Of a stretch of 14,155 nt of DNA, positions 1-6,773 are shown one piece after another. How positions within the stretch are numbered: position 1 is the first letter of the stretch; each line of letters opens with the position of its first letter. Both the position numbers and the translations under genes were made by a program. A model generated the notes under the pieces. That model was not told the origin of the DNA. It did no database searches and worked only from the letters and a program-made list of their open reading frames with translations. Origin of the DNA: Firmicutes bacterium UBA1535 (GTDB lineage Bacteria > Bacillota > Clostridia > Tissierellales > Sedimentibacteraceae); assembly GCA_002323775.1 (NCBI GenBank), contig DCPV01000038.1, positions 1-14,155 of the forward strand, read 5' to 3'.

Positions 1-1
1 G

Positions 2-319
2 GGCATTTCAATAATCTATAATTATGCCACAATAACTGAGAAAAAAATGGCAATTAATAATTTAGATAAAGAAATTGCAGAATTGAATAATAAAATTGAC
101 GGTCACAACATATATTTAGAAAGCTTAAATAATACTAATATGATTGAAAACATGGCAAAAAGCTATTTGGGTATGTCTTATCCTACTAGAAAGCAAACAG
201 TGTTTTTAAATAGTGAAAGCAGTAAAAGTGATGAGGAACAATTAGTTGCTAATGAAAATCAGGAAAAAAAGCTTAATTTTTTTGAAAAAACCTATAATTA
301 TTTTGCAAAAAAACAATAG
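2..319 (+). CDS. ftsL: Cell division protein FtsL, 5'-partial
   Basis: FtsL is a small bitopic membrane protein that forms the septal FtsQ-FtsL-FtsB (DivIB-FtsL-DivIC) complex and helps activate the septal synthase. The frame is open from base 2 to the TAG at 317-319 with no stop, so the ATG at 47 is internal and the true start lies before the window. The first residues (GISIIYNYA) look like the end of the single membrane helix. A coiled-coil stretch follows (about window residues 12-45, including LDKEIAELNNKID), then the FtsL/DivIC-family end motif, seen here as IENMAKSYLGMSYPT. A short charged tail of about 35 residues (NEKKLNFF-like, Lys/Glu rich) closes the protein. Its place directly before a class B PBP gene is the usual ftsL place in dcw clusters. 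DivIC-type proteins share the fold, but position favours FtsL. Confidence 0.82.
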   Translation, partial: GISIIYNYATITEKKMAINNLDKEIAELNNKIDGHNIYLESLNNTNMIENMAKSYLGMSYPTRKQTVFLNSESSKSDEEQLVANENQEKKLNFFEKTYNYFAKKQ

Positions 320-322
320 TTT

Positions 323-347
323 AAAGAGTGAACGCAGTTAACTTTTT
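323..347 (+). terminator. Weak terminator-like stem-loop after ftsL
   Basis: The arms AAAGAGTGAAC (323-333) and GTTAACTTTTT (337-347) can pair around a three-base loop, GCA. One G-A mismatch and one G-U pair are included. The downstream arm ends in five T, so the U-run lies within the stem. The stem starts four bases after the ftsL stop. It is too weak to call a strong terminator and may only lower read-through into spoVD. Confidence 0.25.
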
Positions 348-367
348 ATAAACATAGATGATATAGA

Positions 368-392
368 ACGGGCGAAATATAAATTCGCCCGT
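368..392 (+). repeat. GC-rich perfect inverted repeat between ftsL and spoVD
   Basis: The arms ACGGGCGAA (368-376) and TTCGCCCGT (384-392) are perfect 9-base inverted repeats around the 7-base loop ATATAAA. The stem contains six G-C pairs and stands out in a very AT-rich gap. It is not followed by a T-run (GTATAAATTAATAC), so it does not look like a standard intrinsic terminator. It could be an RNA processing or stability stem in a polycistronic message, or a protein-binding palindrome. I cannot choose between these from the sequence. Confidence 0.55.
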
Positions 393-455
393 ATAAATTA
401 ATACATAATAATTATCGTAAATTTATAAATATCCAAGGAAAGGAATATATCTAAA

Positions 456-2585
456 ATGAGAAATAGTAGAGAAATGAATAGTCCTAACCTACAAAATCGA
501 AGAAGAATATTATCGTTTTTAATGTTTTTCTTTATAATAACACTTCTATTGATTGCTCGTCTTGGCTATATACAGCTTATAAAAGGAAACGAATATAAAA
601 AGGGTGCTTATGAGCAATGGTCGAGAGATGTTGTGATTAACGCTAAAAGAGGAGTAATATACGATTCAAGAGGTAAAAAGCTAGCTGTAAGCGTAAATGC
701 AAGTACAGTTGTTTGTATGCCTGTGGATGTAAAAAAAGGCTCATCTGACAGAGATGTCATCGAGGAAAAAGAAGAAGACGAAAATTTTATATTAAAATTT
801 TTTAACAGTATCAATAAAAAGTACTCTCAGAAAAAGGAAGAAGAATTGCTACAGGCAAGTCTTAAAGATTTAAAATCTCTTGATGAAATTGCAGGAATTC
901 TTTCGGAAATTTTGGGACTAGATAAGGAAGTAGTATATAAAAAAATAACTCAAGATAGTAAATATGTAGTCTTGCAAAAATGGATAACAGAAGAACAAGC
1001 ACAGAAAATTAGAGATGCAAAACTGACAGGCATAAGCATTATTGAGGATAATAAACGAGTTTATCCATATGGAAACTTTGCTCCGTATGTACTTGGCTTT
1101 ACAGATGCTGACCAAAAAGGTCTATATGGTGTAGAGGCTACATATGACAAATACTTGACTGGAATACCTGGCAGACTTGTTGTAAATACTGATGCAGCAG
1201 GAAGGGAACTGCCATATGGCTATAATGAATATTTTGAACCTCAGGACGGTTATGGAATAGTTCTAACCTTAGATGAAACAATTCAACATTTTGCAGAAAA
1301 AGCAGCTGAGGAGGCTTTAGCTAACACACAGGCAAAGAGAGTCAACGTAATCATGATGGATCCAAAAACCGGAGACATAATTTCAATGGTTAGTAAGCCT
1401 GACTATGATCCTAATAATCCAAGAGTACCAATAGATGAAAAAACTAAAGAGGAATGGAAAAGCTTATCCCCTCAAGAAGTGCAAGAGAAATGGTATGACA
1501 TGTGGAGAAGCCCTATTGTTAATGATATATATGAGCCAGGCTCAACATTTAAACCCTTAGTAGTGGCTATAGCATTGCAGGAAAATAAAACAAATCTAAA
1601 TAAAACTTATTATTGTGATGGATATGTTAGACAGGTTAAGAGCTATAAGCCAATAAAATGTTGGAGATATTATAATCCTCATGGACAGCAGACATTAGCA
1701 CAAGTTTTGCAAAACTCATGTAATGATGGTATGGCCGAAATGGGACTTGATATAGGAGCGGAAACATTTTATAAATATCTTAGAGCGCTAGGTTTTGGTG
1801 AAAAATCCGGAGTTGCTTTAAATGGAGAAGGTAGAGGAATAGTCAATCATTATAAATATATGCAGGATGTAAATGTAGTAACTCAATCATTTGGTCAAGG
1901 GGTTTCAGTTACAGCCTTGCAGTTGGTGACAGCATTATCCTCCTTAGCAAATAATGGAGATTTGATGGAACCACGTATTGTAAAGCAGCTTATAGATAAA
2001 GACGGCAATATAGTTAAAAATTTTGACCCAGTTACGAGAAGAACTGTATTTTCCAAAGAGGTTGCTAATTCACTTATGGAAATGTTGGAAAGTGTTGTTA
2101 CATACGGAGGTGCAAAGGCTGCATCTGTTCCGGGCTATAGAGTTGGCGGAAAGACTGGTACAGCACAAAAAGTAGTAAATGGTGTATATCCGGAGGGAGT
2201 TTACATAAGCTCGTTTGCTGGTTTTGCACCTTCAAATGATCCTAAGATTGTATGTCTTATGACAATTGATGAGCCTCAAGGACAATATTATGCGAGTGTT
2301 ATAGCTGCTCCAATAGTTGGTAGAATGATAGAAGAAACACTTAAATACATGGAAGTTGAACCTCAGTTTACCCCAGAAGAAATTGGCGCTATGGAAAAGG
2401 CAAGTATAGAAGTTCCAAATCTTAAGGGTAAGACAATTACAGAAGCTAGTAAAATTTTAGAAAAGCTTGGACTTCAAAGCAATATGACATTAGATGTAGA
2501 AGAAGATGCAATAGTTAAGGACCAATTCCCAGTTGCTGGAGAAAGGGTTAGGAAAAAATCTATAGTAACTTTAATCTTGCAATAA
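456..2585 (+). CDS. spoVD: SpoVD-type class B penicillin-binding protein (transpeptidase) with PASTA domain
   Basis: This membrane-anchored D,D-transpeptidase cross-links peptidoglycan. SpoVD acts in spore cortex synthesis and its FtsI/PBP2B relatives act at the septum. The 709-residue protein has a short basic cytoplasmic tail, one membrane helix (about 18-40) and the class B dimerisation motif RGVIYDSRGKKLA (65-77). The transpeptidase motifs are STFK (S363, catalytic, to K366), SCN (S421-N423) and KTG (566-568). One PASTA domain ends the protein (about 651-709, starting IEVPNLKG). C402 (KCW) and C422 (SCN) match the spacing of the regulated cysteine pair in Bacillus SpoVD, which favours SpoVD over FtsI. 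A charged Lys/Glu-rich stretch at about 94-140 looks like an insertion. AAAGGA at 439-444, read as the 5' part of AAAGGAGGT, leaves 8 bases to the ATG. As the only class B PBP visible here, it could also serve vegetative division. Confidence 0.9.
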   Translation: MRNSREMNSPNLQNRRRILSFLMFFFIITLLLIARLGYIQLIKGNEYKKGAYEQWSRDVVINAKRGVIYDSRGKKLAVSVNASTVVCMPVDVKKGSSDRDVIEEKEEDENFILKFFNSINKKYSQKKEEELLQASLKDLKSLDEIAGILSEILGLDKEVVYKKITQDSKYVVLQKWITEEQAQKIRDAKLTGISIIEDNKRVYPYGNFAPYVLGFTDADQKGLYGVEATYDKYLTGIPGRLVVNTDAAGRELPYGYNEYFEPQDGYGIVLTLDETIQHFAEKAAEEALANTQAKRVNVIMMDPKTGDIISMVSKPDYDPNNPRVPIDEKTKEEWKSLSPQEVQEKWYDMWRSPIVNDIYEPGSTFKPLVVAIALQENKTNLNKTYYCDGYVRQVKSYKPIKCWRYYNPHGQQTLAQVLQNSCNDGMAEMGLDIGAETFYKYLRALGFGEKSGVALNGEGRGIVNHYKYMQDVNVVTQSFGQGVSVTALQLVTALSSLANNGDLMEPRIVKQLIDKDGNIVKNFDPVTRRTVFSKEVANSLMEMLESVVTYGGAKAASVPGYRVGGKTGTAQKVVNGVYPEGVYISSFAGFAPSNDPKIVCLMTIDEPQGQYYASVIAAPIVGRMIEETLKYMEVEPQFTPEEIGAMEKASIEVPNLKGKTITEASKILEKLGLQSNMTLDVEEDAIVKDQFPVAGERVRKKSIVTLILQ

Positions 2586-2640
2586 ATTATTTAATGTAAT
2601 ATAATAAAATCTTAGCTCATGCAAAAAAATATCATTTATA

Positions 2641-2675
2641 ATTAATGCATGGTTAATCCATGCATTAATATTTTC
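2641..2675 (+). terminator. Terminator- or attenuator-like stem-loop before murE
   Basis: The perfect 12-base arms ATTAATGCATGG (2641-2652) and CCATGCATTAAT (2658-2669) enclose a 5-base loop and are followed by ATTTTCT. This resembles an intrinsic terminator with a short U-run, although the stem has only four G-C pairs. An upstream CATGCA (2618-2623) could pair with TGCATG (2646-2651) and break up the hairpin. Because the hairpin lies inside an apparent operon, partial termination or attenuation before murE is one reading. RNA processing is another. Confidence 0.4.
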
Positions 2676-2699
2676 TACTAAGAAAGGGATGAATTTATA

Positions 2700-4184
2700 A
2701 TGAATCTAGGTAGCATTTTAAATAATATAGAGTACAAGTCATTTACAGGCCGAGAAGATATAGATGTCAGTCATATTACATATGATTCAAGATATGTGAA
2801 AAATAATAGTATGTTTGTAGCTATAAAAGGATTGGTTGAGGATGGGCATAAGTACATCAAATCTGCTATAGAACGAGGAGCTTCAGTCATAGTTTGTGAA
2901 GCTATACCTGGAGAACTAAAGTCTATGGCTAGCTTCATAGAGGTTGAAAATTCAAGAAAAGTTATGGCTAGAATTGCTGCGCTTATATATGACAAGCCGT
3001 CAGAAAAATTAAAGCTTGTTGGCGTTACAGGAACTAATGGCAAAACAAGCATAACATATCTATTGAAGGCTATTTTTGACTATCTTAAAATAAAAAATGG
3101 AATTATAGGAACTCTTGGAATTATAATTGATGATGAACATATAAAAACTGAACACACTACACCGGAATCCTCAGAAATTCAGCATATTATGGGCAAAATG
3201 ATTGAGAAATCAGTGAGCGTATGTTCTATGGAGGTATCTTCGCATGCTACTGAGCTAAATAGAGTAGATAATCTGGATTTTGATACAGCAATTTTTACCA
3301 ATTTAACAAGAGATCATCTTGATTTCCATTTGACAATGGAAAATTATTATTTAGCAAAAAAGAAGTTGTTTTATCTAACAAAAAATAGTAATATAATAAA
3401 CGTTGATGATGAGTATGGACAAAGATTATACAATGAATTGAAAAGCGACGGTATAAAGGCTTTGTCTTATGCAATAAACAACGATGCAGATATAAAGGCG
3501 AGCAATCTCAAAACTACTATAAAAGGAACAGAGTTTGATTTAAAAATAGAAGATTTAACAAAGAAGGTATTTGTAAAAACTCCGGGTAAATTTTCTGTGC
3601 TTAATTCTATGGCGGCTCTTGGCACAGCTTATTCCTTGGGAATAGATATTGATGAAGCAATTGAAGCATTAAAATGTTTTAATGGAGTTATTGGAAGATT
3701 TGAGGTCATAGATACAAAATTAGATTGCACGATAATTCTTGATTTTGCTCATACACCTGATGGCTTAGCAAAGGTTATGGATACAATTAACGAGTTCGCA
3801 ACAGGAAGAAAAATAGTGATGTTTGGTGCCGGTGGAGATAGAGATATATCAAGACGTGCGCCAATGGGTGAGATAGCCGGACAAAATTGTGATTTGACAA
3901 TACTAACGTCGGATAATCCGAGATTTGAAAATCCATATGATATATGCGAAGAAATTGCACAGGGTGTAATAAAATATGGAGGAGAGTATAAAATAATAGT
4001 AGAGAGAGAAGATGCTATTTATTATGCTATTAAAAATCATAAAAAAGATGATGTCATATTGCTTGCCGGTAAATCTACTGAGCCATATCAAGATATAGGA
4101 ATAGAAAAAGTTCCGTATGACGAAAGAACTATTGCAAAAAATATGATTAAAAGAGTTGAAAAGGAATTAGGGATAAAAAAATAG
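2700..4184 (+). CDS. murE: UDP-N-acetylmuramoyl-tripeptide synthetase MurE
   Basis: MurE is a cytoplasmic ATP-dependent ligase that adds the third stem-peptide residue to UDP-MurNAc-L-Ala-D-Glu. The 494 residues are a normal MurE length. Visible parts are the N-terminal UDP-binding domain (about 1-95, with the VSHITYDSR stretch), the Mur ligase P-loop GTNGKT (111-116), the substrate-loop HTTPESSEIQ, the conserved TNLTRDHLDFH stretch followed by the Lys-rich segment expected to hold the carbamylated lysine, and the C-terminal domain with DNPR at 405-408. In this family DNPR marks enzymes that use meso-diaminopimelate, while lysine-adding enzymes differ there, so DAP-type peptidoglycan is inferred. 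AAAGGG at 2683-2688 gives an aligned spacing of about 8 bases to the ATG. The gene follows spoVD after a 114-base gap with a hairpin. No murF follows it, which is unusual for this gene order. Confidence 0.93.
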   Translation: MNLGSILNNIEYKSFTGREDIDVSHITYDSRYVKNNSMFVAIKGLVEDGHKYIKSAIERGASVIVCEAIPGELKSMASFIEVENSRKVMARIAALIYDKPSEKLKLVGVTGTNGKTSITYLLKAIFDYLKIKNGIIGTLGIIIDDEHIKTEHTTPESSEIQHIMGKMIEKSVSVCSMEVSSHATELNRVDNLDFDTAIFTNLTRDHLDFHLTMENYYLAKKKLFYLTKNSNIINVDDEYGQRLYNELKSDGIKALSYAINNDADIKASNLKTTIKGTEFDLKIEDLTKKVFVKTPGKFSVLNSMAALGTAYSLGIDIDEAIEALKCFNGVIGRFEVIDTKLDCTIILDFAHTPDGLAKVMDTINEFATGRKIVMFGAGGDRDISRRAPMGEIAGQNCDLTILTSDNPRFENPYDICEEIAQGVIKYGGEYKIIVEREDAIYYAIKNHKKDDVILLAGKSTEPYQDIGIEKVPYDERTIAKNMIKRVEKELGIKK

Positions 4185-4221
4185 CTTTGACAAAAGTATA
4201 TAGGAGTTGAGGTTTAAATAA

Positions 4222-4308
4222 ATGAAAAATAACGAAAGGATATGCACCGAGTCCATGCACAAATACTCCATGGCTTTTTATAAAATAGGTGCGTGTACAT
4301 GTAAATGA
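4222..4308 (+). CDS. Possible 28-residue leader peptide ORF overlapping the mraY start
   Basis: An ATG at 4222 opens a 28-codon frame that ends at TGA 4306-4308. Its stop shares bases with the mraY ATG at 4305-4307 (ATGA), the classic arrangement for translational coupling. GAGGT at 4209-4213 lies 8 bases before this ATG, whereas mraY itself has only a weak, distant AGGT. The predicted peptide begins MKNNERICTES, is basic, and holds three cysteines (one near the start, two in the C-terminal GACTCK). I recognise no family. A frame of this length can occur by chance, and no homology is visible. The case rests on the ribosome site, the exact ATGA junction and the overlapping stem. Confidence 0.3.
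   Translation: MKNNERICTESMHKYSMAFYKIGACTCK
4240..4296 (+). promoter_or_regulatory. Possible RNA stem masking the mraY ribosome site
   Basis: ATATGCACC (4240-4248) can pair over nine bases, two of them G-U, with GGTGCGTGT (4288-4296). CATGCAC (4254-4260) can pair over seven bases, one of them G-U, with GTGCGTG (4289-4295). The two pairings exclude each other, and both cover the AGGTG that is the only ribosome-site candidate shortly before mraY. Ribosomes reading the small upstream frame would melt either stem. This is a by-eye fold without energies. Confidence 0.3.
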
Positions 4309-5285
4309 ACGAAAATTTTAATATAGTTATAAGAGTGATTTTAGTTTCAAGCTTAATAGTAATACTACTTGGGCCATTGGTTATACCTTTTTTAAAGAGG
4401 TTAAAAATTGGCCAAAGTATAAGAGAAGAAGGACCAAAATCTCACATAGCCACAAAATCGGGTACTCCGACAATGGGCGGTTTGCTTATCATACTTGGTA
4501 CAATTATCGCAACGATTACAAGCGGTAATTTTAGCAAAGAAGTGATAGTTAGTATACTGTCAATGCTTAGCTTTGGATTGGTTGGATTTTTGGATGATTA
4601 TATAAAGGTTGTTCTTAAAAGAAATTTGGGCTTAAAGGCTTATCAGAAGATAATAGGACAGCTCATATTTGCTGTACTCCTTGCTGTATATGGAGCAAAG
4701 CACAGTGTTGATGGCACTAAGCTAATCATACCTTTTACAAATATTCATTTAGAGCTTGGAATTTTTTATATACCTTTCGCAGTATTTGCAATAGTTGGAA
4801 TAGTAAATGGAGTGAATTTAACAGATGGCTTGGATGGCTTGAATTCTGGAGTTACACTTATTGTAATGTCTGCATTTGCTCTTATAGCTAATAGTTTTAG
4901 TATGTTTGACAGCTCTTATAATGGAATAGTTATAGTATCTGCTGCTACAGCAGGTGCATGTCTTGGATTTTTAAGATACAATGCTCATCCTGCAAAGATT
5001 TTTATGGGAGATACCGGCTCACTGGCACTAGGCGGAATGTTGGCGGCTGTTGCTATAAATACAAGTCTAATATTTGTTTTACCAATAATTGGTGGAATTT
5101 ATATAGCGGAAATATTGTCAGTTATTATTCAAGTTTCTTATTATAAGAAAACTAAAAAAAGAGTTTTTAAAATGGCTCCAATTCATCATCATTTTGAGAT
5201 GTGCGGCTGGAAAGAAACAAAGGTCGTAGCTGTGTTCTGGCTAGCTACTGTAATTTTGGCTTTTATAGGAATATATTCTGTGTAA
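4305..5285 (+). CDS. mraY: Phospho-N-acetylmuramoyl-pentapeptide-transferase MraY
   Basis: MraY is a polytopic membrane enzyme that transfers phospho-MurNAc-pentapeptide from UDP to undecaprenyl phosphate, making lipid I on the inner face of the membrane. The 326 residues match the family length and read as about ten membrane helices. Signature parts are GTPTMGG near residue 55, the aspartate pair in LDDYIKV (D97, D98) followed by KRNLGLKAYQK, the NLTDGLDGLN loop (171-180), FMGDTGSLALGG, and the histidine motif PIHHHFE (292-298). An in-frame stop (TAA, 4302-4304) touches the ATG, so the start cannot lie further upstream. No good ribosome site lies 5-9 bases before it. The start overlaps the stop of a possible 28-codon frame, so coupled translation is plausible. 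murF, a common upstream neighbour, is absent. Confidence 0.95.
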   Translation: MNENFNIVIRVILVSSLIVILLGPLVIPFLKRLKIGQSIREEGPKSHIATKSGTPTMGGLLIILGTIIATITSGNFSKEVIVSILSMLSFGLVGFLDDYIKVVLKRNLGLKAYQKIIGQLIFAVLLAVYGAKHSVDGTKLIIPFTNIHLELGIFYIPFAVFAIVGIVNGVNLTDGLDGLNSGVTLIVMSAFALIANSFSMFDSSYNGIVIVSAATAGACLGFLRYNAHPAKIFMGDTGSLALGGMLAAVAINTSLIFVLPIIGGIYIAEILSVIIQVSYYKKTKKRVFKMAPIHHHFEMCGWKETKVVAVFWLATVILAFIGIYSV

Positions 5286-5286
5286 C

Positions 5287-5333
5287 ATAGCTGAATAAAT
5301 TGAATAGTGAAAGCTTTGAATATGTTCAGCTGT
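5287..5333 (+). repeat. Inverted repeat after mraY
   Basis: ATAGCTGAATA (5287-5297) and TGTTCAGCTGT (5323-5333) can form an 11-base stem, two of whose pairs are G-U, around a 25-base loop. The loop holds the small palindrome AAAGCTTT. The stem starts two bases after the mraY stop and is followed by AATAATTTTATAAA, a poor U-run. It may be a weak terminator or an mRNA stability stem. The long loop argues against an efficient intrinsic terminator. Confidence 0.35.
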
Positions 5334-5399
5334 AATAATTTTATAAACGTAAACATAAAATATAATTATAATCATTTTAATAAAGGAATGTAAATTATC

Positions 5400-6773
5400 A
5401 TGAAAAACAAAAGAGTTTTAGTAGTTGGACTGGGTATAACGGGTATAGCTTCAATAAAGACACTCCATGAGCTTGGTGCAACAATATATGCTTATGACGG
5501 ACAAAGCGAAGAAAAGATGAACAAAACACTAGATGAGCTAAAGGGTATTGATGTAAAATATTATTTTGACTCTTTAGACTTTAATACAGATGAAATAGAC
5601 CTTGTTATCAAGAGTCCGGGGATAAAATTTGAAACTCCAATAATGAAAAAGCTGGTAGATGCTAATTTAAAAATCATTGGAGACCTTGAGGCAGGCTTTT
5701 TTGTTACAGATAATAAATTTGTTGCCATAACAGGTACAAATGGTAAAACTACTACGACAAGCTTAATAGGTGAAATTATAAATGAGAGCGGAAGAAAATG
5801 CAAAATAACCGGCAATATTGGCTCGGGTGCATTGTATGATTCATACATATCTGAAAAAAACGAAACAATTGTCGTAGAGGCAAGTAGCTTTCAGCTTGAA
5901 AGTACAGAGAAATTCAAACCTTTTATCAGTATAGTCACAAATTTATCACCTGACCACATAGACTGGCATAAAACAGAGGATAATTATTATAGAGCAAAGT
6001 TTAAAATAGCAGCTAATCAGGATAAAAATGATTATTGTATTCTCAATTATGAGGATGCTTTAACTAGAAATTATTTAGATTTATTACATACAAATATTGT
6101 ATATTTCAGCTCTGAACGTGTATTAGAATCAGGAATTTATGTTGAAAATATGCAAATTATTTATAATTATAACAATGAGAAATCTGTTATTATGAATGTA
6201 GATGACATATTTATTGTAGGGAAGCATAGCTTAGAGAATGTTATGGCAGCCTGTGCAGCTGCGAAGCTTTTGGGAATTGATAATAATACTATAGCGAGTG
6301 CTGTAAAAAAATTCAGAGGTGTTGAACATAGACTAGAATATTTTAATACCTATAATGATGTTAAATTTTATAACGATTCAAAGGGAACAAATTCTGACGC
6401 TTCAATTACGGCTGTAAAAGCTGTTAAAGCTCCTATTATTTTAATAGCAGGAGGCTATGATAAAGATTCTGAATATGACGAATTTATAAAAGCCTTTGAT
6501 AATAAGGTTAAAGCTTTGATTTTATTAGGTCAGACAAAAGAAAAAATAAAAGAATGTGCTTTAAAGCATGGGTTTAAAAATATTTATATGGTTGAAAACA
6601 TGGATGAAGCAGTCTGTTTATCATATGAGCTAAGTGAAAAGGGAGATACAGTTTTATTGTCACCAGCCTGTGCGAGCTGGGGTATGTATCCAAATTATGA
6701 GGTAAGAGGCAAGGACTTTAAAGAAAGAGTGAAATTCTATGGAGAAAGTAGAAAGAATTCAAAAATCAAATAA
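5400..6773 (+). CDS. murD: UDP-N-acetylmuramoyl-L-alanine--D-glutamate ligase MurD
   Basis: MurD is a cytoplasmic ATP-dependent ligase that adds D-glutamate to UDP-MurNAc-L-Ala, one step before MurE. The 457 residues are a normal length. The N-terminus KNKRVLVVGLGITG is the Rossmann-like UDP-binding start typical of MurD. It is followed by the P-loop GTNGKT (112-117), EASSFQLE, NLSPDHIDWH, the Lys-bearing DNYYRAK segment, YNDSKGTNSDA, and the C-terminal LSPACASWGMYPNYEVRGK motif. These details separate it from the related MurE in this window. AAAGGA (5382-5387) gives about 9 bases of aligned spacing to the ATG. The 3' end overlaps the next gene by 35 bases. The upstream gap of 114 bases contains an inverted repeat and AT-rich sequence without a convincing promoter. 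Confidence 0.95.
   Translation: MKNKRVLVVGLGITGIASIKTLHELGATIYAYDGQSEEKMNKTLDELKGIDVKYYFDSLDFNTDEIDLVIKSPGIKFETPIMKKLVDANLKIIGDLEAGFFVTDNKFVAITGTNGKTTTTSLIGEIINESGRKCKITGNIGSGALYDSYISEKNETIVVEASSFQLESTEKFKPFISIVTNLSPDHIDWHKTEDNYYRAKFKIAANQDKNDYCILNYEDALTRNYLDLLHTNIVYFSSERVLESGIYVENMQIIYNYNNEKSVIMNVDDIFIVGKHSLENVMAACAAAKLLGIDNNTIASAVKKFRGVEHRLEYFNTYNDVKFYNDSKGTNSDASITAVKAVKAPIILIAGGYDKDSEYDEFIKAFDNKVKALILLGQTKEKIKECALKHGFKNIYMVENMDEAVCLSYELSEKGDTVLLSPACASWGMYPNYEVRGKDFKERVKFYGESRKNSKIK

Noticed and set aside
608..1115. Minus-strand open frames over spoVD, and similar ones over murE, murD, murG, murA, ftsQ and ftsZ
   Set aside because: They lie wholly opposite well-identified genes, have no ribosome sites or recognisable domains, and show the low-complexity composition expected of antisense to AT-rich coding DNA.
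2637..2642. TATAAT before murE as a promoter
   Set aside because: No matching -35 lies 16-19 bases upstream and there is no extended -10. In such AT-rich sequence TATAAT is expected by chance.
4187..4192. Perfect TTGACA just after the murE stop, as a promoter for mraY
   Set aside because: No -10 resembling TATAAT is found 16-19 bases downstream (the region reads AGGTTTAA), so the hexamer alone is not enough.
4958..5146. Plus-strand open frame inside mraY, and a similar one at 7584-7838 inside ftsW
   Set aside because: They are out-of-frame shadows of conserved membrane protein genes without family features of their own.
5361..5372. Two tandem TATAAT boxes before murD
   Set aside because: The -35 positions for both (around 5338-5349) do not resemble TTGACA, and base composition explains the boxes.
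5388..5393. Minimal ORF ATGTAA before murD, and a similar short ATG...TAA directly before murE (2689-2700)
   Set aside because: The ribosome site touches these ATGs, leaving no room to initiate there. The GGATG or GGAATG shape is a by-product of the AAAGG site.
439..5399. Apparently long ribosome site to start distances (11-14 bases) for spoVD, murE, murD and the second DUF881 gene
   Set aside because: These sites pair as the 5' part (AAAGG) of AAAGGAGGT. When aligned to the full site the spacing is a normal 8-9 bases.
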